NCBI RefSeq assembly: GCF_008275125.1
Contig: NZ_CP043473.1
Coordinates: 1,860,001-1,924,000, forward strand
Length of the DNA stretch: 64,000 nt
Direction of reading: 5' to 3'
DNA from: Chromobacterium paludis
GTDB taxonomy: Bacteria > Pseudomonadota > Gammaproteobacteria > Burkholderiales > Chromobacteriaceae
Each line of letters opens with the position of its first letter. Within the stretch, counting starts at the first letter, position 1. The translations under genes and the position numbers were made by a program. Positions 34,971 to 43,753 of this stretch are shown here, piece by piece. The notes under the pieces are model-generated. The model saw only the letters and a list, made by a program, of their open reading frames with translations. It searched no databases and was not told the origin of the DNA.

Positions 34971-36557
34971 ATGCGCAACAATCAACCCATTACGGACCAG
35001 GAACACCATCTCGATCCCAAATGCCCCCTGGTCAGCCTCACCGACCTCAAGGGCGTGATCCTGCACGCCAACCAAAGTTTCGTCGAGATCAGCGGCTACC
35101 GCCAAGACGAACTGCTGGGCCAGCCCCACAACCTCATCCGCCATCCGGACATGCCGGCCGAGGCGTTCGAGGACATGTGGCGCACGCTCAAGGCCGATCT
35201 GCCCTGGCGCGGCATCGTCAAGAACCGCTGCAAGAACGGCGATTTTTACTGGGTGGAGGCCTATGTCACGCCCCTCATCGAAGACGGCCGCAAAGTGGGC
35301 TATATGTCGGTGCGCACACGCCCGACACCCAGGCAGATAACCGAGGCCAACGCCCTGTACCAGGCCGTCAACCACCGCAGCATCCGCTTTCCGGCAACGC
35401 GCTATCGGCGCGACACCTCAGTCACTGCCCGCTTGGCGTTGATGGCCCTGCTGCCCGCACTATGCTTTGGTGCGGCGCTGTGCCTGGGCGATCACGGGCG
35501 ATGGCTGGCCGCCGGCGCCGGCGTGCTGGCCGCGCCCGCGCTTGGCCTGTGGACCTGGCTAGGCATTGTTCCGCCCATGAAGCGATCGGGGGAGGCCCTG
35601 CTCAAGATCGCCTCCGGCGACTTGCGTTTCGAGCTGGACACTCGCGCCTCCAGCGAGTTTTTCCGGCTGCTCATCGGCATCCAGTCGATGAAGGTGGGCT
35701 TGCGCGCCGTCTTCGCCGACATCCTGAGCATCGCCGGTCATGTCGAGTCCCAGTCCCACGCGCTCAACGACCAAGTGGACATGGCCAACCAGCGCATCCA
35801 CCTGGGCGCGGACAGCGTCCGCACCATGGCGGCGGCGATAGAGCAGCTGACCGAGTCGGTCAGCGAGATTTCCCTCGCCACTCAAAGCAGCGCCGGCCAG
35901 GCCACTCTGACCGCAGAGAAGGTCTCGCAAGGCCTGGGACAGATCGTGGATACACAGACGGCATCGCTAGGAGTGGTTTCGCGCATGGACAGCGCGCAGC
36001 AACTGATCACCGAGTTGAAATCCGAAGTCGCCTCCATCCAGAACCTGGCCGAGATCATCAAGGAAATCGCCGATCAGACCAATCTGCTGGCCCTGAACGC
36101 CGCCATCGAGGCCGCGCGCGCCGGGGAAACCGGCCGCGGCTTCGCCGTGGTAGCCGACGAAGTGCGCAAGCTGGCCGAGCGCACCAGCAGCAGCACGGTG
36201 GAGATCACCGCCACTGTCGAACGCATCGGCACCTGTACGGCCAACACCCTGTCCGCCATGGCGATGGCCGCCGGCGAAGTCCAGATCAGCCATAGCCTGA
36301 TGAATGAAAGCCGCGAGACCTACGACGCGATTCAGCGCTCCGCTGACGGCATCCAGTCCTCTTCGCGCAATATCGCCGCCATGCTACAGCAGCAAGAACA
36401 CAGCTCCAGCGAAGTCGCGGGGAAAATCGAAGAAATCAGCCAGCTAGTGGAGCAAAACAGCAGCAGCGTAGAGTCCATCCACAAAGCGGCGCGACAGCTG
36501 GGGCATACGGCGCAGCAATTACACGCCATGACCAGCCGCTTCGAGCATTCTCTTTAA
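34971..36557 (+). CDS. PAS-containing methyl-accepting chemotaxis protein (Aer-like)
   Basis: 528 residues. PAS domain at about 15-125 ([20 protein letters not shown] is the Aer-type PAS signature). Hydrophobic segment at about 150-205, HAMP-like region, and a signalling domain with the conserved hairpin [20 protein letters not shown] followed by [20 protein letters not shown]. There is no periplasmic sensor, so it senses an internal or redox/energy signal. ATG 34971 follows AGAGGGAG; an upstream ATG at 34935 has no site. 73 bp after emrB, perhaps read through from the pump operon. Confidence 0.93.
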   Translation: MRNNQPITDQEHHLDPKCPLVSLTDLKGVILHANQSFVEISGYRQDELLGQPHNLIRHPDMPAEAFEDMWRTLKADLPWRGIVKNRCKNGDFYWVEAYVTPLIEDGRKVGYMSVRTRPTPRQITEANALYQAVNHRSIRFPATRYRRDTSVTARLALMALLPALCFGAALCLGDHGRWLAAGAGVLAAPALGLWTWLGIVPPMKRSGEALLKIASGDLRFELDTRASSEFFRLLIGIQSMKVGLRAVFADILSIAGHVESQSHALNDQVDMANQRIHLGADSVRTMAAAIEQLTESVSEISLATQSSAGQATLTAEKVSQGLGQIVDTQTASLGVVSRMDSAQQLITELKSEVASIQNLAEIIKEIADQTNLLALNAAIEAARAGETGRGFAVVADEVRKLAERTSSSTVEITATVERIGTCTANTLSAMAMAAGEVQISHSLMNESRETYDAIQRSADGIQSSSRNIAAMLQQQEHSSSEVAGKIEEISQLVEQNSSSVESIHKAARQLGHTAQQLHAMTSRFEHSL

Positions 36558-36574
36558 ACGGGAATGCCTTCATC

Positions 36575-38005
36575 ATGCACCAACCGACAGACGAGGAGTG
36601 GACGGAGATGCCCCAAGACAGCATTTTGCTATCCGCCGCCAACGCGAAACACGCGTATCCCTGGCTCGCCAAGGAAAACGCCAGCCCTGTGGTCCGAGCG
36701 CTGCTGCGCTATCAGGCGACGCACGACATTCAAACCGACCTGCCCAATCTGGACTGGCTGATCGAAAAAACAGACCAGGCCCTAGCCAAGGGCGAAAAAT
36801 GCAGCCTGATCTTCCTGTTGGTGCTCGGCATCAACGAGATAGGCGAACAACACGGCATTGCGGCAGCGCTGCATGCCCTGCTCATCATCGCGCAGCGCTT
36901 GCAGGAAACCATGCAAGATGTGGGCTTGGCCGCCCGCATCCAAGGGGAGCTGTTTGTCGCCGCCAGCGCCGCCCCAGATCCGTTAGCGCTGGCGGAGCGC
37001 CTGCGATCGGCTTTGACCCAGCCCCTGGCATGGAGAGGCCATGTCTTCCACCTGGAAGTCTCCATCGGCCTGGCCAGAAGCGAGGATGTCGGCAAGCAGG
37101 CGGAAAGTCTGATCCAGGCCGGCTACATTGCGGCCAAGGATGAACTGCTCCATAACCCGCGCGGAGGTGTCCGCCTGTTCACCCAGGAACTTGGCCAAAA
37201 ACAGGAGCGGCAATATCAAATCCAGGCACGCCTGCCCAGCGCTATCCAGCAAGGTGCCCTATCTCTGGCCTTGCAAGCCAAGGTGGGTGCGCGGGACGGG
37301 CGGGTGCACGGCGCGGAGGCGCTGGTCCGATGGCGCGACGCGCAGCTGGGCGACATTTCGCCCGCCGAATTCATTCCGCTGGCGGAACGAAACGGCACCA
37401 TTACGGACATCAGCCTATGGGTGCTGCGCCAGGCCTTGGCGGAGGCCGCCGCATGGCAGCGCGCGGGACTTAACCTCAGCGTCGCCGTCAATCTGTCGGC
37501 GATAGACCTGCAGCGCCCGCAGCTGATCGACGATGTGCGCGCCGCGCTGGCCCAGGCTGGCGGCACGCCGGACATCTTGAATGTGGAATTGACGGAGTCC
37601 GCCGTGGCCCAGGACCCGCAATGGGCCATCGAGCAATTGCGCGCCCTGAAGCGCCTGGGCGTAGGCCTGTCGCTGGATGACTTCGGCACCGGCTATTCCT
37701 CGCTCAGCTATCTGCGCCGCTTTCCCATCGATACGCTGAAGATCGATCAAAGCTTCGTGGCGGATACCCCGGGCGACACGGACGCCGGCGCCATCGTGCG
37801 CGCCATCATCGCCCTGGCCAAGACCCTGGGCATGAAGACCGTGGCCGAAGGCGTGGAAACAGGCGAGCAGGCCCTCTTCCTGCGTAAGCTGGGTGTAGAC
37901 GAATTGCAAGGCTATCTGTTCAGCCGCCCCTTGCCGCCGGAAACTTTCCTCTCGCTGGCCCAAGGATTTCAGCCTCATACGTGGGCACCCCATGCCTCGC
38001 ATTAG
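36575..38005 (+). CDS. Degenerate GGDEF plus active-looking EAL phosphodiesterase
   Basis: 476 residues. The GGDEF domain (about 40-205) has lost the signature (RIQGELFVAA). The EAL domain (about 215-465) keeps all key residues: EALVRW (E248), NLS, ELTES, LDDFGTGYSSLSYL, LKIDQSFV and AEGVET. So it probably hydrolyses c-di-GMP, with the GGDEF part possibly a GTP sensor. It is 17 bp after the chemoreceptor, so the two are linked. An alternative start at 36608 has a better GAGGAG site. Confidence 0.92.
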   Translation: MHQPTDEEWTEMPQDSILLSAANAKHAYPWLAKENASPVVRALLRYQATHDIQTDLPNLDWLIEKTDQALAKGEKCSLIFLLVLGINEIGEQHGIAAALHALLIIAQRLQETMQDVGLAARIQGELFVAASAAPDPLALAERLRSALTQPLAWRGHVFHLEVSIGLARSEDVGKQAESLIQAGYIAAKDELLHNPRGGVRLFTQELGQKQERQYQIQARLPSAIQQGALSLALQAKVGARDGRVHGAEALVRWRDAQLGDISPAEFIPLAERNGTITDISLWVLRQALAEAAAWQRAGLNLSVAVNLSAIDLQRPQLIDDVRAALAQAGGTPDILNVELTESAVAQDPQWAIEQLRALKRLGVGLSLDDFGTGYSSLSYLRRFPIDTLKIDQSFVADTPGDTDAGAIVRAIIALAKTLGMKTVAEGVETGEQALFLRKLGVDELQGYLFSRPLPPETFLSLAQGFQPHTWAPHASH

Positions 38006-38134
38006 GCCGCAGCCCGCCCACCATTACTTTTCGGCGCGCCCGTCCTAAGCTGGCTTAGGGGCAGCGCCCATCCCGCGCACGCCCTCGCCGATAGGAATGC
38101 CGTCCAATTCCACCCAAGAATCCACGCTTTCACC

Positions 38135-38944
38135 ATGAAGACCTTCAATCACTGCCTCTTGATCGCCGTCGCCACTTTCTTGTTCGCCACCGCTGGCTGC
38201 GGCTTGCACGCACTCTTCCATATCGTCGGCGCCGGCTCCGGCGACCTGATACGCTCCATCTCCGCGCTGATCGGCACCCTGTTTTCCATCGTGCTAGGCC
38301 TGTTGGTCTCGTCGTCTTACGCCGCCTTCAACAGCCACCAGAGCGACTTCAATGCCCTAGCGGCGGCGGCCGCCAATATCGATCTCTTGCTCAAGCAGTT
38401 CCCGGAAGACGCCAAACCATGCCGGACCATGCTGAAAGGCGTCGTGCTGCGGGTATTGAACCGCTACTGGCCCAACAAGCGCGGCGTGTCCTTGCATGAG
38501 CTGGACTACAAAGACCTGTTAGGCGACATCGAGGCATTGCTCAGAATCAACACCCATTCAGAGTCATTCCGCAACGTCACCCGCGACGACCTGAACGCCA
38601 TCCGCCAGTATTCCAATAACTTCATCACCATCCAGTCCAACATCATCCGCAGCCTGTCCAACCAGATTCCGTCCCTGCTGCTGGTCATCGTCTTCGGCTG
38701 GGCCTGCCTGCTGTTCTTCCTGTACGGCATACTGAACGGCGGCGATACGCTCTCTTTCTTCATCTTGTGTCTGGGCGCCGTCGCCATCGCCAGCGCCAAC
38801 TTTCTGATCCTGGAGCTGACCCACCCCTGTCAGGGCATATTCAAGGTTTCCCGCTCCCCCTTCGACCTGCTGCTGGAGTCGCTAGACAAAGAAGAACATG
38901 CCACGCCAGACGACTTACCTGCTCCGCGGCACTCCTTCATCTAA
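38135..38944 (+). CDS. DUF4239-like (bestrophin-like) membrane protein
   Basis: 269 residues. Two N-terminal helices (about 5-30 and 38-65), a soluble helical middle (70-180) and two C-terminal helices (about 185-230), then the motif LILELTHPCQGIFKVSRSPF, typical of DUF4239. The bestrophin-like fold suggests a channel, but no function is established. A CCTAAG/CTTAGG hairpin lies at 38044-38059 upstream. Confidence 0.75.
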   Translation: MKTFNHCLLIAVATFLFATAGCGLHALFHIVGAGSGDLIRSISALIGTLFSIVLGLLVSSSYAAFNSHQSDFNALAAAAANIDLLLKQFPEDAKPCRTMLKGVVLRVLNRYWPNKRGVSLHELDYKDLLGDIEALLRINTHSESFRNVTRDDLNAIRQYSNNFITIQSNIIRSLSNQIPSLLLVIVFGWACLLFFLYGILNGGDTLSFFILCLGAVAIASANFLILELTHPCQGIFKVSRSPFDLLLESLDKEEHATPDDLPAPRHSFI

Positions 38945-38983
38945 AAAAATCAGCGCCCTGGCAGTCCTCCCGCCAGGGCGCTG
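38943..38983 (-). terminator. Terminator of the pqi operon
   Basis: Perfect 12-bp stem CAGCGCCCTGGC (38951-38962) with GCCAGGGCGCTG (38972-38983). Read on the minus strand it is followed by a seven-T run. It lies about 80 bp after the pqiC stop, between convergent genes. Confidence 0.88.
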
Positions 38984-39062
38984 GGTGCGCCCGCCATCCG
39001 TTCCATCCGCCTCCTGCGTGAGCGCAGCGTCCGAGTTCGCTCCCCCACGGACCTGCCTCGCC

Positions 39063-39641
39063 TCAGGGCATGCGGCGCAGCGCCGATCCGATGTCAGCTG
39101 CAGCATCGGTGACGGCCTGGCGATAAGCCGCCACCACATCCTCCACGCCGGCGGCCGCCGGCCGTGCCGAGCGCGTGCAGCCCGCTGCAACGCGCCCATC
39201 CGGCCGCCGCTCCACCGTCCAGCACAGCTCCGCGCGGGCGGCCATCCCTATCCCGGCCTGCATGCCGACCAACTGGGCCGAGATCCGGAACATCGGCCCC
39301 TTGGCCGGCGCATCCTGCTGATACACATCCACCGCGTTCAAGCCTTCCCGCAGACGCCGGGACAGGGCATCCCGCATCTCCTCCGGCAAGGGCGCGGACC
39401 AGAGGTCCCGCTCCAGCAGTTTGAGCCTGCCATTTGCCTCATCCAGCATCAGGTTGGAATGGTTCAGGCGCTCCGGCACCCGCACCGGCGCCACCTCTAT
39501 CCACATTGGCGCGCCGCCTGGATCGCCCTGAATGCCGTCCCTCGCGGCAGCCAGGGTGTAGTAGCGAGGTTCCGGCGAAGCGCAGCCGCTCAGCAAGACG
39601 GCGGCAAGCAGCATGGCCGGCAGACTCCGGCGCGTCGTCAT
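39063..39641 (-). CDS. pqiC: PqiC-type ABC-transport auxiliary lipoprotein
   Basis: 192 residues. Lipobox LLSGC (MLLAAVLLSGCASPEPRYYT) and the YYTL motif common to PqiC/YmbA (DUF330/ABC-type transport auxiliary). In E. coli PqiC is an outer-membrane lipoprotein that docks the PqiB tunnel. Start overlaps the pqiB stop by 4 bp. Last gene of the operon. Confidence 0.9.
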   Translation of the reverse strand: MTTRRSLPAMLLAAVLLSGCASPEPRYYTLAAARDGIQGDPGGAPMWIEVAPVRVPERLNHSNLMLDEANGRLKLLERDLWSAPLPEEMRDALSRRLREGLNAVDVYQQDAPAKGPMFRISAQLVGMQAGIGMAARAELCWTVERRPDGRVAAGCTRSARPAAAGVEDVVAAYRQAVTDAAADIGSALRRMP

Positions 39642-41266
39642 GGCGTATCCCCCTTGCCGCGGACCACGGCTTCCGGGTGGCGCTCCAGATAGTCGGTCAG
39701 GGTGCGCAGGGACACAGCCGCTCGCGTCAGTTCCTGCATCATGCGGCGTGCGTCCCGCTGCGTCGGCGCATCCGCCGCCAATAGATGATCCGCCTCGTTC
39801 AGCGTCTTGCGAACGTCAAGCAGGGCCGCCGAGACCTGTGGCGCCACATCGCCATGCAACTGCAACACCAACTGATTGGCATTGCCCAGCATCTGGTTCA
39901 AGGAAGCCATGCTCACGCGCAACTCCTGGCCGATCTGGTCGAACGGCACCTTGTCCAGCTTGTTCACGATATCCTCCATCTTGTTCTGCAACTGGTCGAA
40001 GCTGCCGGGTATTGTGGCCAATTCTGGTATGGCGCCGGAAAAATCGATATTGGCCGGCGGCGCCTTGGGGAAGAAATCCAGTGCCACATAGAGCTGGCCA
40101 GTCAGCAAGCTGCCCGTGCGCAGCTGCGCGCGCAGCCCCCGCTTGCTCAGCGCCTCGGCTATGGTCCGGGCATGCTGATCGTCGCCCACATCCTTGCGCT
40201 TGAGCCCCATCCTCGACGGGTATAGTTCCACCACCACCGGTAAGCGGAAGGTTTCCTTATCTCGCCGGTACTCAATGCCGATGGAGCGCACCTTGCCAAC
40301 CTCCACGCCGCGCAAATCCACCGGCGCGCCGGGCGACAATCCGCGCACGGACTGGTCGAAATTCAACACCGCCAGCATGGGCGACATCTCATCCACCGTC
40401 TTCATCGCCTCGGTCTGGTCCTGGGCGAGCTGAAACTGGGTATTTTCGTTGGCGGGGGCGGCGCGCCTAGCGTAATCCGGCGTCTGGAAGGCCACACCGC
40501 CCATCAGCACGGTCGCCAGCGATTGCGTGTTCACCTTGATGCCGGCGGCGTCCAGCTTGATGTCAATCCCGCTGGCATGCCAGAAACGGGTATCCGCCGT
40601 CACCAGCCTGTCGTAAGGCTTGTCGACGAACACGCGCAGCGACAAGTCCCGTCCATCCGGGGATAGCTGGTACGCCACGACCTTGCCAACCTCCACTCGG
40701 CGGTAATAGACCGGAGAGCCGATATCCAGCGAGCCCAGGTCCGCCGCCTGCAGGACAAACTGCTTGCCCGTGGCGTCAGTGGTGACCACAGGCGGCACAT
40801 CCAGCCCGGCGAAGTGCTGCTCCCGCTGCGGCGATCCTCCCGCGTCCACCGCGATATAGGCACCAGAGAGCAAGGTTTCCATTCCGGAAATACCGGAAGC
40901 GGCAAAACGTGGCCGCACCACCCAGAAGCGAGCGCCCCGCGAAGCGAAGCGCCGGGCATCCTGGCTCAGGTCAATGGTGGCCGTGACATGTGAGAGATCG
41001 TCAGCCAGCCGCACCGCCTTGACCAGGCCGATTTCAACATCCTTGTAACGCACCGGCGTCTTGCCGGGCACCAGTCCCGCCGCCGTGCGGAATGTCACGG
41101 TGATCTCCGGCCCACTGACCATCAGGGCATGAATCAACAAGGACAGGCCTATCGCCGCCGCCACGATGGGCACCAGCCAGACCAGGGAAGGCAGCCAGCG
41201 GGACGGCCGGCGACGCGCCGGCCTCGGCGGCCTGGGGGAGAAGCGGAGAGTATGCAGTTTAATCAT
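39638..41266 (-). CDS. pqiB: PqiB, MCE-domain lipid-transport tunnel protein
   Basis: 542 residues. Cytoplasmic basic N-terminus, one membrane helix (WLPSLVWLVPIVAAAIGLSL), three MCE domains (first with GPEITVTFRTAAGLVPGKTP and VRYKDVEIGLVKAV) and a long C-terminal helix that forms the tunnel extension. The length matches E. coli PqiB. Start MIKLHTLRF is chosen because it overlaps the upstream small gene by 8 bp. Confidence 0.95.
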   Translation of the reverse strand: MIKLHTLRFSPRPPRPARRRPSRWLPSLVWLVPIVAAAIGLSLLIHALMVSGPEITVTFRTAAGLVPGKTPVRYKDVEIGLVKAVRLADDLSHVTATIDLSQDARRFASRGARFWVVRPRFAASGISGMETLLSGAYIAVDAGGSPQREQHFAGLDVPPVVTTDATGKQFVLQAADLGSLDIGSPVYYRRVEVGKVVAYQLSPDGRDLSLRVFVDKPYDRLVTADTRFWHASGIDIKLDAAGIKVNTQSLATVLMGGVAFQTPDYARRAAPANENTQFQLAQDQTEAMKTVDEMSPMLAVLNFDQSVRGLSPGAPVDLRGVEVGKVRSIGIEYRRDKETFRLPVVVELYPSRMGLKRKDVGDDQHARTIAEALSKRGLRAQLRTGSLLTGQLYVALDFFPKAPPANIDFSGAIPELATIPGSFDQLQNKMEDIVNKLDKVPFDQIGQELRVSMASLNQMLGNANQLVLQLHGDVAPQVSAALLDVRKTLNEADHLLAADAPTQRDARRMMQELTRAAVSLRTLTDYLERHPEAVVRGKGDTP

Positions 41267-41651
41267 CATCCATATCCAGCAAAAACCATGACAAGCGTGG
41301 ATCGTCATTCACGATGGGGCGCTTAGGCGCGGCGCAGTTCCGGACAGACACCCCGGAGAAAGCCGTCGGACAAGCCGTCCAGGATGCAAGATCGGCCAGG
41401 ACGTTCTCACGCCTCCCCACGACCAGCAGGCCAGCCGCGAACGGCCCCTCCCGCGTAACCGGGGGATCCAGCGGCGTAGACGAGTCCATGCGCCAGGCGG
41501 TGAAGGCAAACGCGGCCTGGGCCTGCGGGCTGGCGGCACCGTCCTGCCGTCCTGCCGAAGGCAGCAGCAACAAGCCGCACGCCGCGGCGGCAGCAAGCCC
41601 GCGCCACCGTCTGCCGCACCAAACCGGCTTGGCCGGACTAGACAGCATCAT
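41259..41651 (-). CDS. Unrecognised small exported protein within the pqi operon
   Basis: 130 residues. Basic N-terminus, then a hydrophobic stretch WRGLAAAAACGLLLLPSAG that looks like a signal peptide or anchor. Mature part of about 95 residues with two Cys (TACPTAFSGVSVRNCAAPKR) and an acidic end (LLDMDDD). It overlaps the pqiA2 stop by 14 bp and the pqiB start by 8 bp, so it is translationally coupled on both sides. I know no counterpart in E. coli pqiABC. Probably an envelope accessory protein. Confidence 0.7.
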   Translation of the reverse strand: MMLSSPAKPVWCGRRWRGLAAAAACGLLLLPSAGRQDGAASPQAQAAFAFTAWRMDSSTPLDPPVTREGPFAAGLLVVGRRENVLADLASWTACPTAFSGVSVRNCAAPKRPIVNDDPRLSWFLLDMDDD

Positions 41652-42282
41652 CGCCCGCGTCCTGCGCGTCCCACAGCAAGCGCGGATCGAAACTACGGGA
41701 AGCCAGCATGGTTAGCATCACCACCGAGGCGAATGCGAGCGCGCCGGTGCCCGGCACGATGGTGGCCAGCGCGCCGGCCCTCACCAGCGCCGCCAGCAGG
41801 CCAACGACAAAGACATCCAGCATGGACCAGCGGCCGACCAACTCGACCAGACGATAAAGCCGCGTTTGTTGGCGCAAGCGCCAGGTCGAGCGACGACGCA
41901 CCGACAGCAGCAAGAGGGCCAGGATCATCATCTTCAGCAGAGGCACCACCACACTGGCCGTCAGAATCAGCAAGGCCAGGCCCTGCGCCCCCGATGTCCA
42001 AAAATAGATGACGCCGGATAGGATCGTGTCGCGGGATACACCGAAGATGGATTGGGTGACCATGATGGGCAGCAGGTTCGCCGGGAAATACAAAACCAGC
42101 GCGGCGATCAGGAAAGCCCAGGACCGCGCCAGGCTGTTCGGTTTGCGATGATGCAGAGCGGCCCCGCAGCGTGGACAAGGACCCTGCTCCCGCTCACGCG
42201 GGCTCAAGGCGCCGCAGGCATGGCACGAAATCAGACCCAGTGCCGTCGCAGTGGGCACGGCGTCAGCCGCGCGCGCGCTCAT
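41638..42282 (-). CDS. pqiA: PqiA-type membrane protein, C-terminal half homologue
   Basis: 214 residues. N-terminal zinc-ribbon-like motif ISCHACGALSPREREQGPCP followed by RCG, then four helices (PNSLARSWAFLIAALVLYFP; GAQGLALLILTASVVVPLLK; LVGRWSMLDVFVVGLLAALV; and a last one). It corresponds to the second repeat of E. coli PqiA, which is a single fused protein. Start overlaps the previous gene by 4 bp (ATGA). Confidence 0.9.
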   Translation of the reverse strand: MSARAADAVPTATALGLISCHACGALSPREREQGPCPRCGAALHHRKPNSLARSWAFLIAALVLYFPANLLPIMVTQSIFGVSRDTILSGVIYFWTSGAQGLALLILTASVVVPLLKMMILALLLLSVRRRSTWRLRQQTRLYRLVELVGRWSMLDVFVVGLLAALVRAGALATIVPGTGALAFASVVMLTMLASRSFDPRLLWDAQDAGDDAV

Positions 42283-42968
42283 TCCCTCAGCCCCTGTTCC
42301 ATGGCGCGCGCCCGTTCCAGCTGCCGCCACAGCGTGGGCAGGTCGAACGACAACAGCAGCGCCAGCAGGAAAACCAGCAAGCCGAAGGCCCATAGCGCCA
42401 CGCCGGGCAAGACCTCGGCCATCACGGACAGCTTCACCACGGTAACCAGCACGCCCACCATGAACACCTCGATCATGCCCCAGGGCCGAACCCACTGGAT
42501 GCAGCGCAACACGCGCGCAAAACCGCGCGGGATGCGGCGCCGGACCAGCGCCAGCCGCAAGTAGATCAGCAGCAGCAACTCCGCTAGCGGAAACAGGATG
42601 GTGGTCACCCCGACCAGGGCGGCCACCGGCGCCATGCCGTCCATATACAGCGCCTGCACGGCGTCCCACAGCGTGGCTTCGACGCGCGTCCCTCTCAGGC
42701 TCATCAATACGATAGGGTTGGCATTGGCGATCAGGAATAGCAGCAAAGCCGCAAGCGACAAAGGCAGCTGATGCGCATGATCCAGCCTGGCTTGCCGGTA
42801 CAGCCGGCCTCCGCAGCGCAGGCACTCCGCGCAGCAACCCGGCACCAGTTCCGTCCGCCGATATACGGCATCGCAGTATTCGCAGGCCACCAGCGAAAGT
42901 CCATCCCGCTTCGCCTCCCCGCACCCGCCCTCGCGCCTTGCCATGTTTACGGTTTTCATTGCGGCCAT
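42279..42968 (-). CDS. pqiA: PqiA-type membrane protein, N-terminal half homologue
   Basis: 229 residues. Cys motifs VACEYCDAVYRR and CCAECLRCGGRLYRQ, then four helices with LIANANPIVLMSLRG and VRPWGMIEVFMVGVLVTVVK, equivalent to the first repeat of PqiA. 29 bp after the MarR gene. The start could be ATG 42968 or 42959; AGGGG is very close to the first. The PqiA pair feeds PqiB in inner-to-outer membrane lipid transport. Confidence 0.9.
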   Translation of the reverse strand: MAAMKTVNMARREGGCGEAKRDGLSLVACEYCDAVYRRTELVPGCCAECLRCGGRLYRQARLDHAHQLPLSLAALLLFLIANANPIVLMSLRGTRVEATLWDAVQALYMDGMAPVAALVGVTTILFPLAELLLLIYLRLALVRRRIPRGFARVLRCIQWVRPWGMIEVFMVGVLVTVVKLSVMAEVLPGVALWAFGLLVFLLALLLSFDLPTLWRQLERARAMEQGLRE

Positions 42969-42997
42969 CGCCCCTGTTGCCGTTGGACCAGGCCGCG

Positions 42998-43513
42998 CTA
43001 CTCGGCGAAAGCTGCCAGTTTCGTCAGCAAATGCCCCAGGGCGTTCCTTTCGCCATCGTCCAGGGGATCGAAGGCGATATCGGCCAGTTCCCGCAAGCGC
43101 AACAACTGCGTCTCAACCATGGCGGTCCCCTGCGGCGTCAATATCAACTCGACTCGCCGCCTGTCGAACTCCTCGCCCTTCTTGCGACATATCCAGCCCT
43201 TGCTCACCAGTTCGTCGCAGATGCGCGTCGTATTGGAGCGCCCCTCCCCCAGGCATTCGGCCAAGAAGGTAGGCGTCATGCAGCCGTCGGTTTCGCTATA
43301 CAGCATCAGCAAGGTGAAGAAACTGACCGGCTTCAGCTGGTTCAGGAACAGCGTCTGGCTCATGCAGGCCATCAGCCATTTCCACAAGTGATCGACTTGG
43401 TGGAAAAGGTCTACATTGTGCGGCGTCTCGCATGGCAGACGCTGATTGACCTGGCGTATGCGCTCGGCAACCAGCTTGTACGAACCCGGACCGGGAAGAT
43501 TGGCGTAATTCAT
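42998..43513 (-). CDS. MarR-family regulator (EmrR/MprA-like) leading the pqi operon
   Basis: 171 residues. Winged-helix core: MTPTFLAECLGEGRSNTTRI, CDELVSKGWICRKKGEEFDR and RRVELILTPQGTAMVET. The N-terminal DHLWKWLMACMSQTLFLNQL resembles EmrR/MprA, the salicylate- and uncoupler-responsive repressor of emrAB. ATG 43513 is chosen; the frame is open to 43597. First gene of the operon. Two 23-bp operator-like motifs shared with the emrAB-type locus lie upstream. Confidence 0.85.
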   Translation of the reverse strand: MNYANLPGPGSYKLVAERIRQVNQRLPCETPHNVDLFHQVDHLWKWLMACMSQTLFLNQLKPVSFFTLLMLYSETDGCMTPTFLAECLGEGRSNTTRICDELVSKGWICRKKGEEFDRRRVELILTPQGTAMVETQLLRLRELADIAFDPLDDGERNALGHLLTKLAAFAE

Positions 43514-43598
43514 CAGTGTCTTCGCTCGTGATTTGAAGATGCAAACCTGTCCTCTGACATGGCGCCGCACAGCCGCAGCGTGATGAGAGGCCTTCAAT

Positions 43599-43673
43599 TA
43601 ACTAAACTGCTCAGTAAATTTATAACAAGCAGAAACACCTCGTCAATGCTTAATTAAACTATGCGGTAAAGTT
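43599..43673 (-). promoter_or_regulatory. MarR-pqi promoter between two 23-bp operators
   Basis: Motif copies at 43599-43621 and 43651-43673, 52 bp apart: TAAYTAAACT, four free bases, RGTAAAKTT on the plus strand. Between them, on the minus strand, lie TTGACG (43646-43641), 16 bp, TATAAA (43624-43619). The layout mirrors 30632-30708. Confidence 0.7.
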
Positions 43674-43753
43674 TAGTGGGCTGAAAGGCCTGAATGCGGC
43701 AGTAGCCTGAAGGATGGGTCTTTAAACAAATGACAAGAATGGCCGTCTGGCGC

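Noticed and set aside
42283..42924. N-terminal extension of pqiA2 into pqiA1
   Set aside because: Out-of-frame reading of pqiA1; the ATGA overlap at 42279-42282 gives the proper start.
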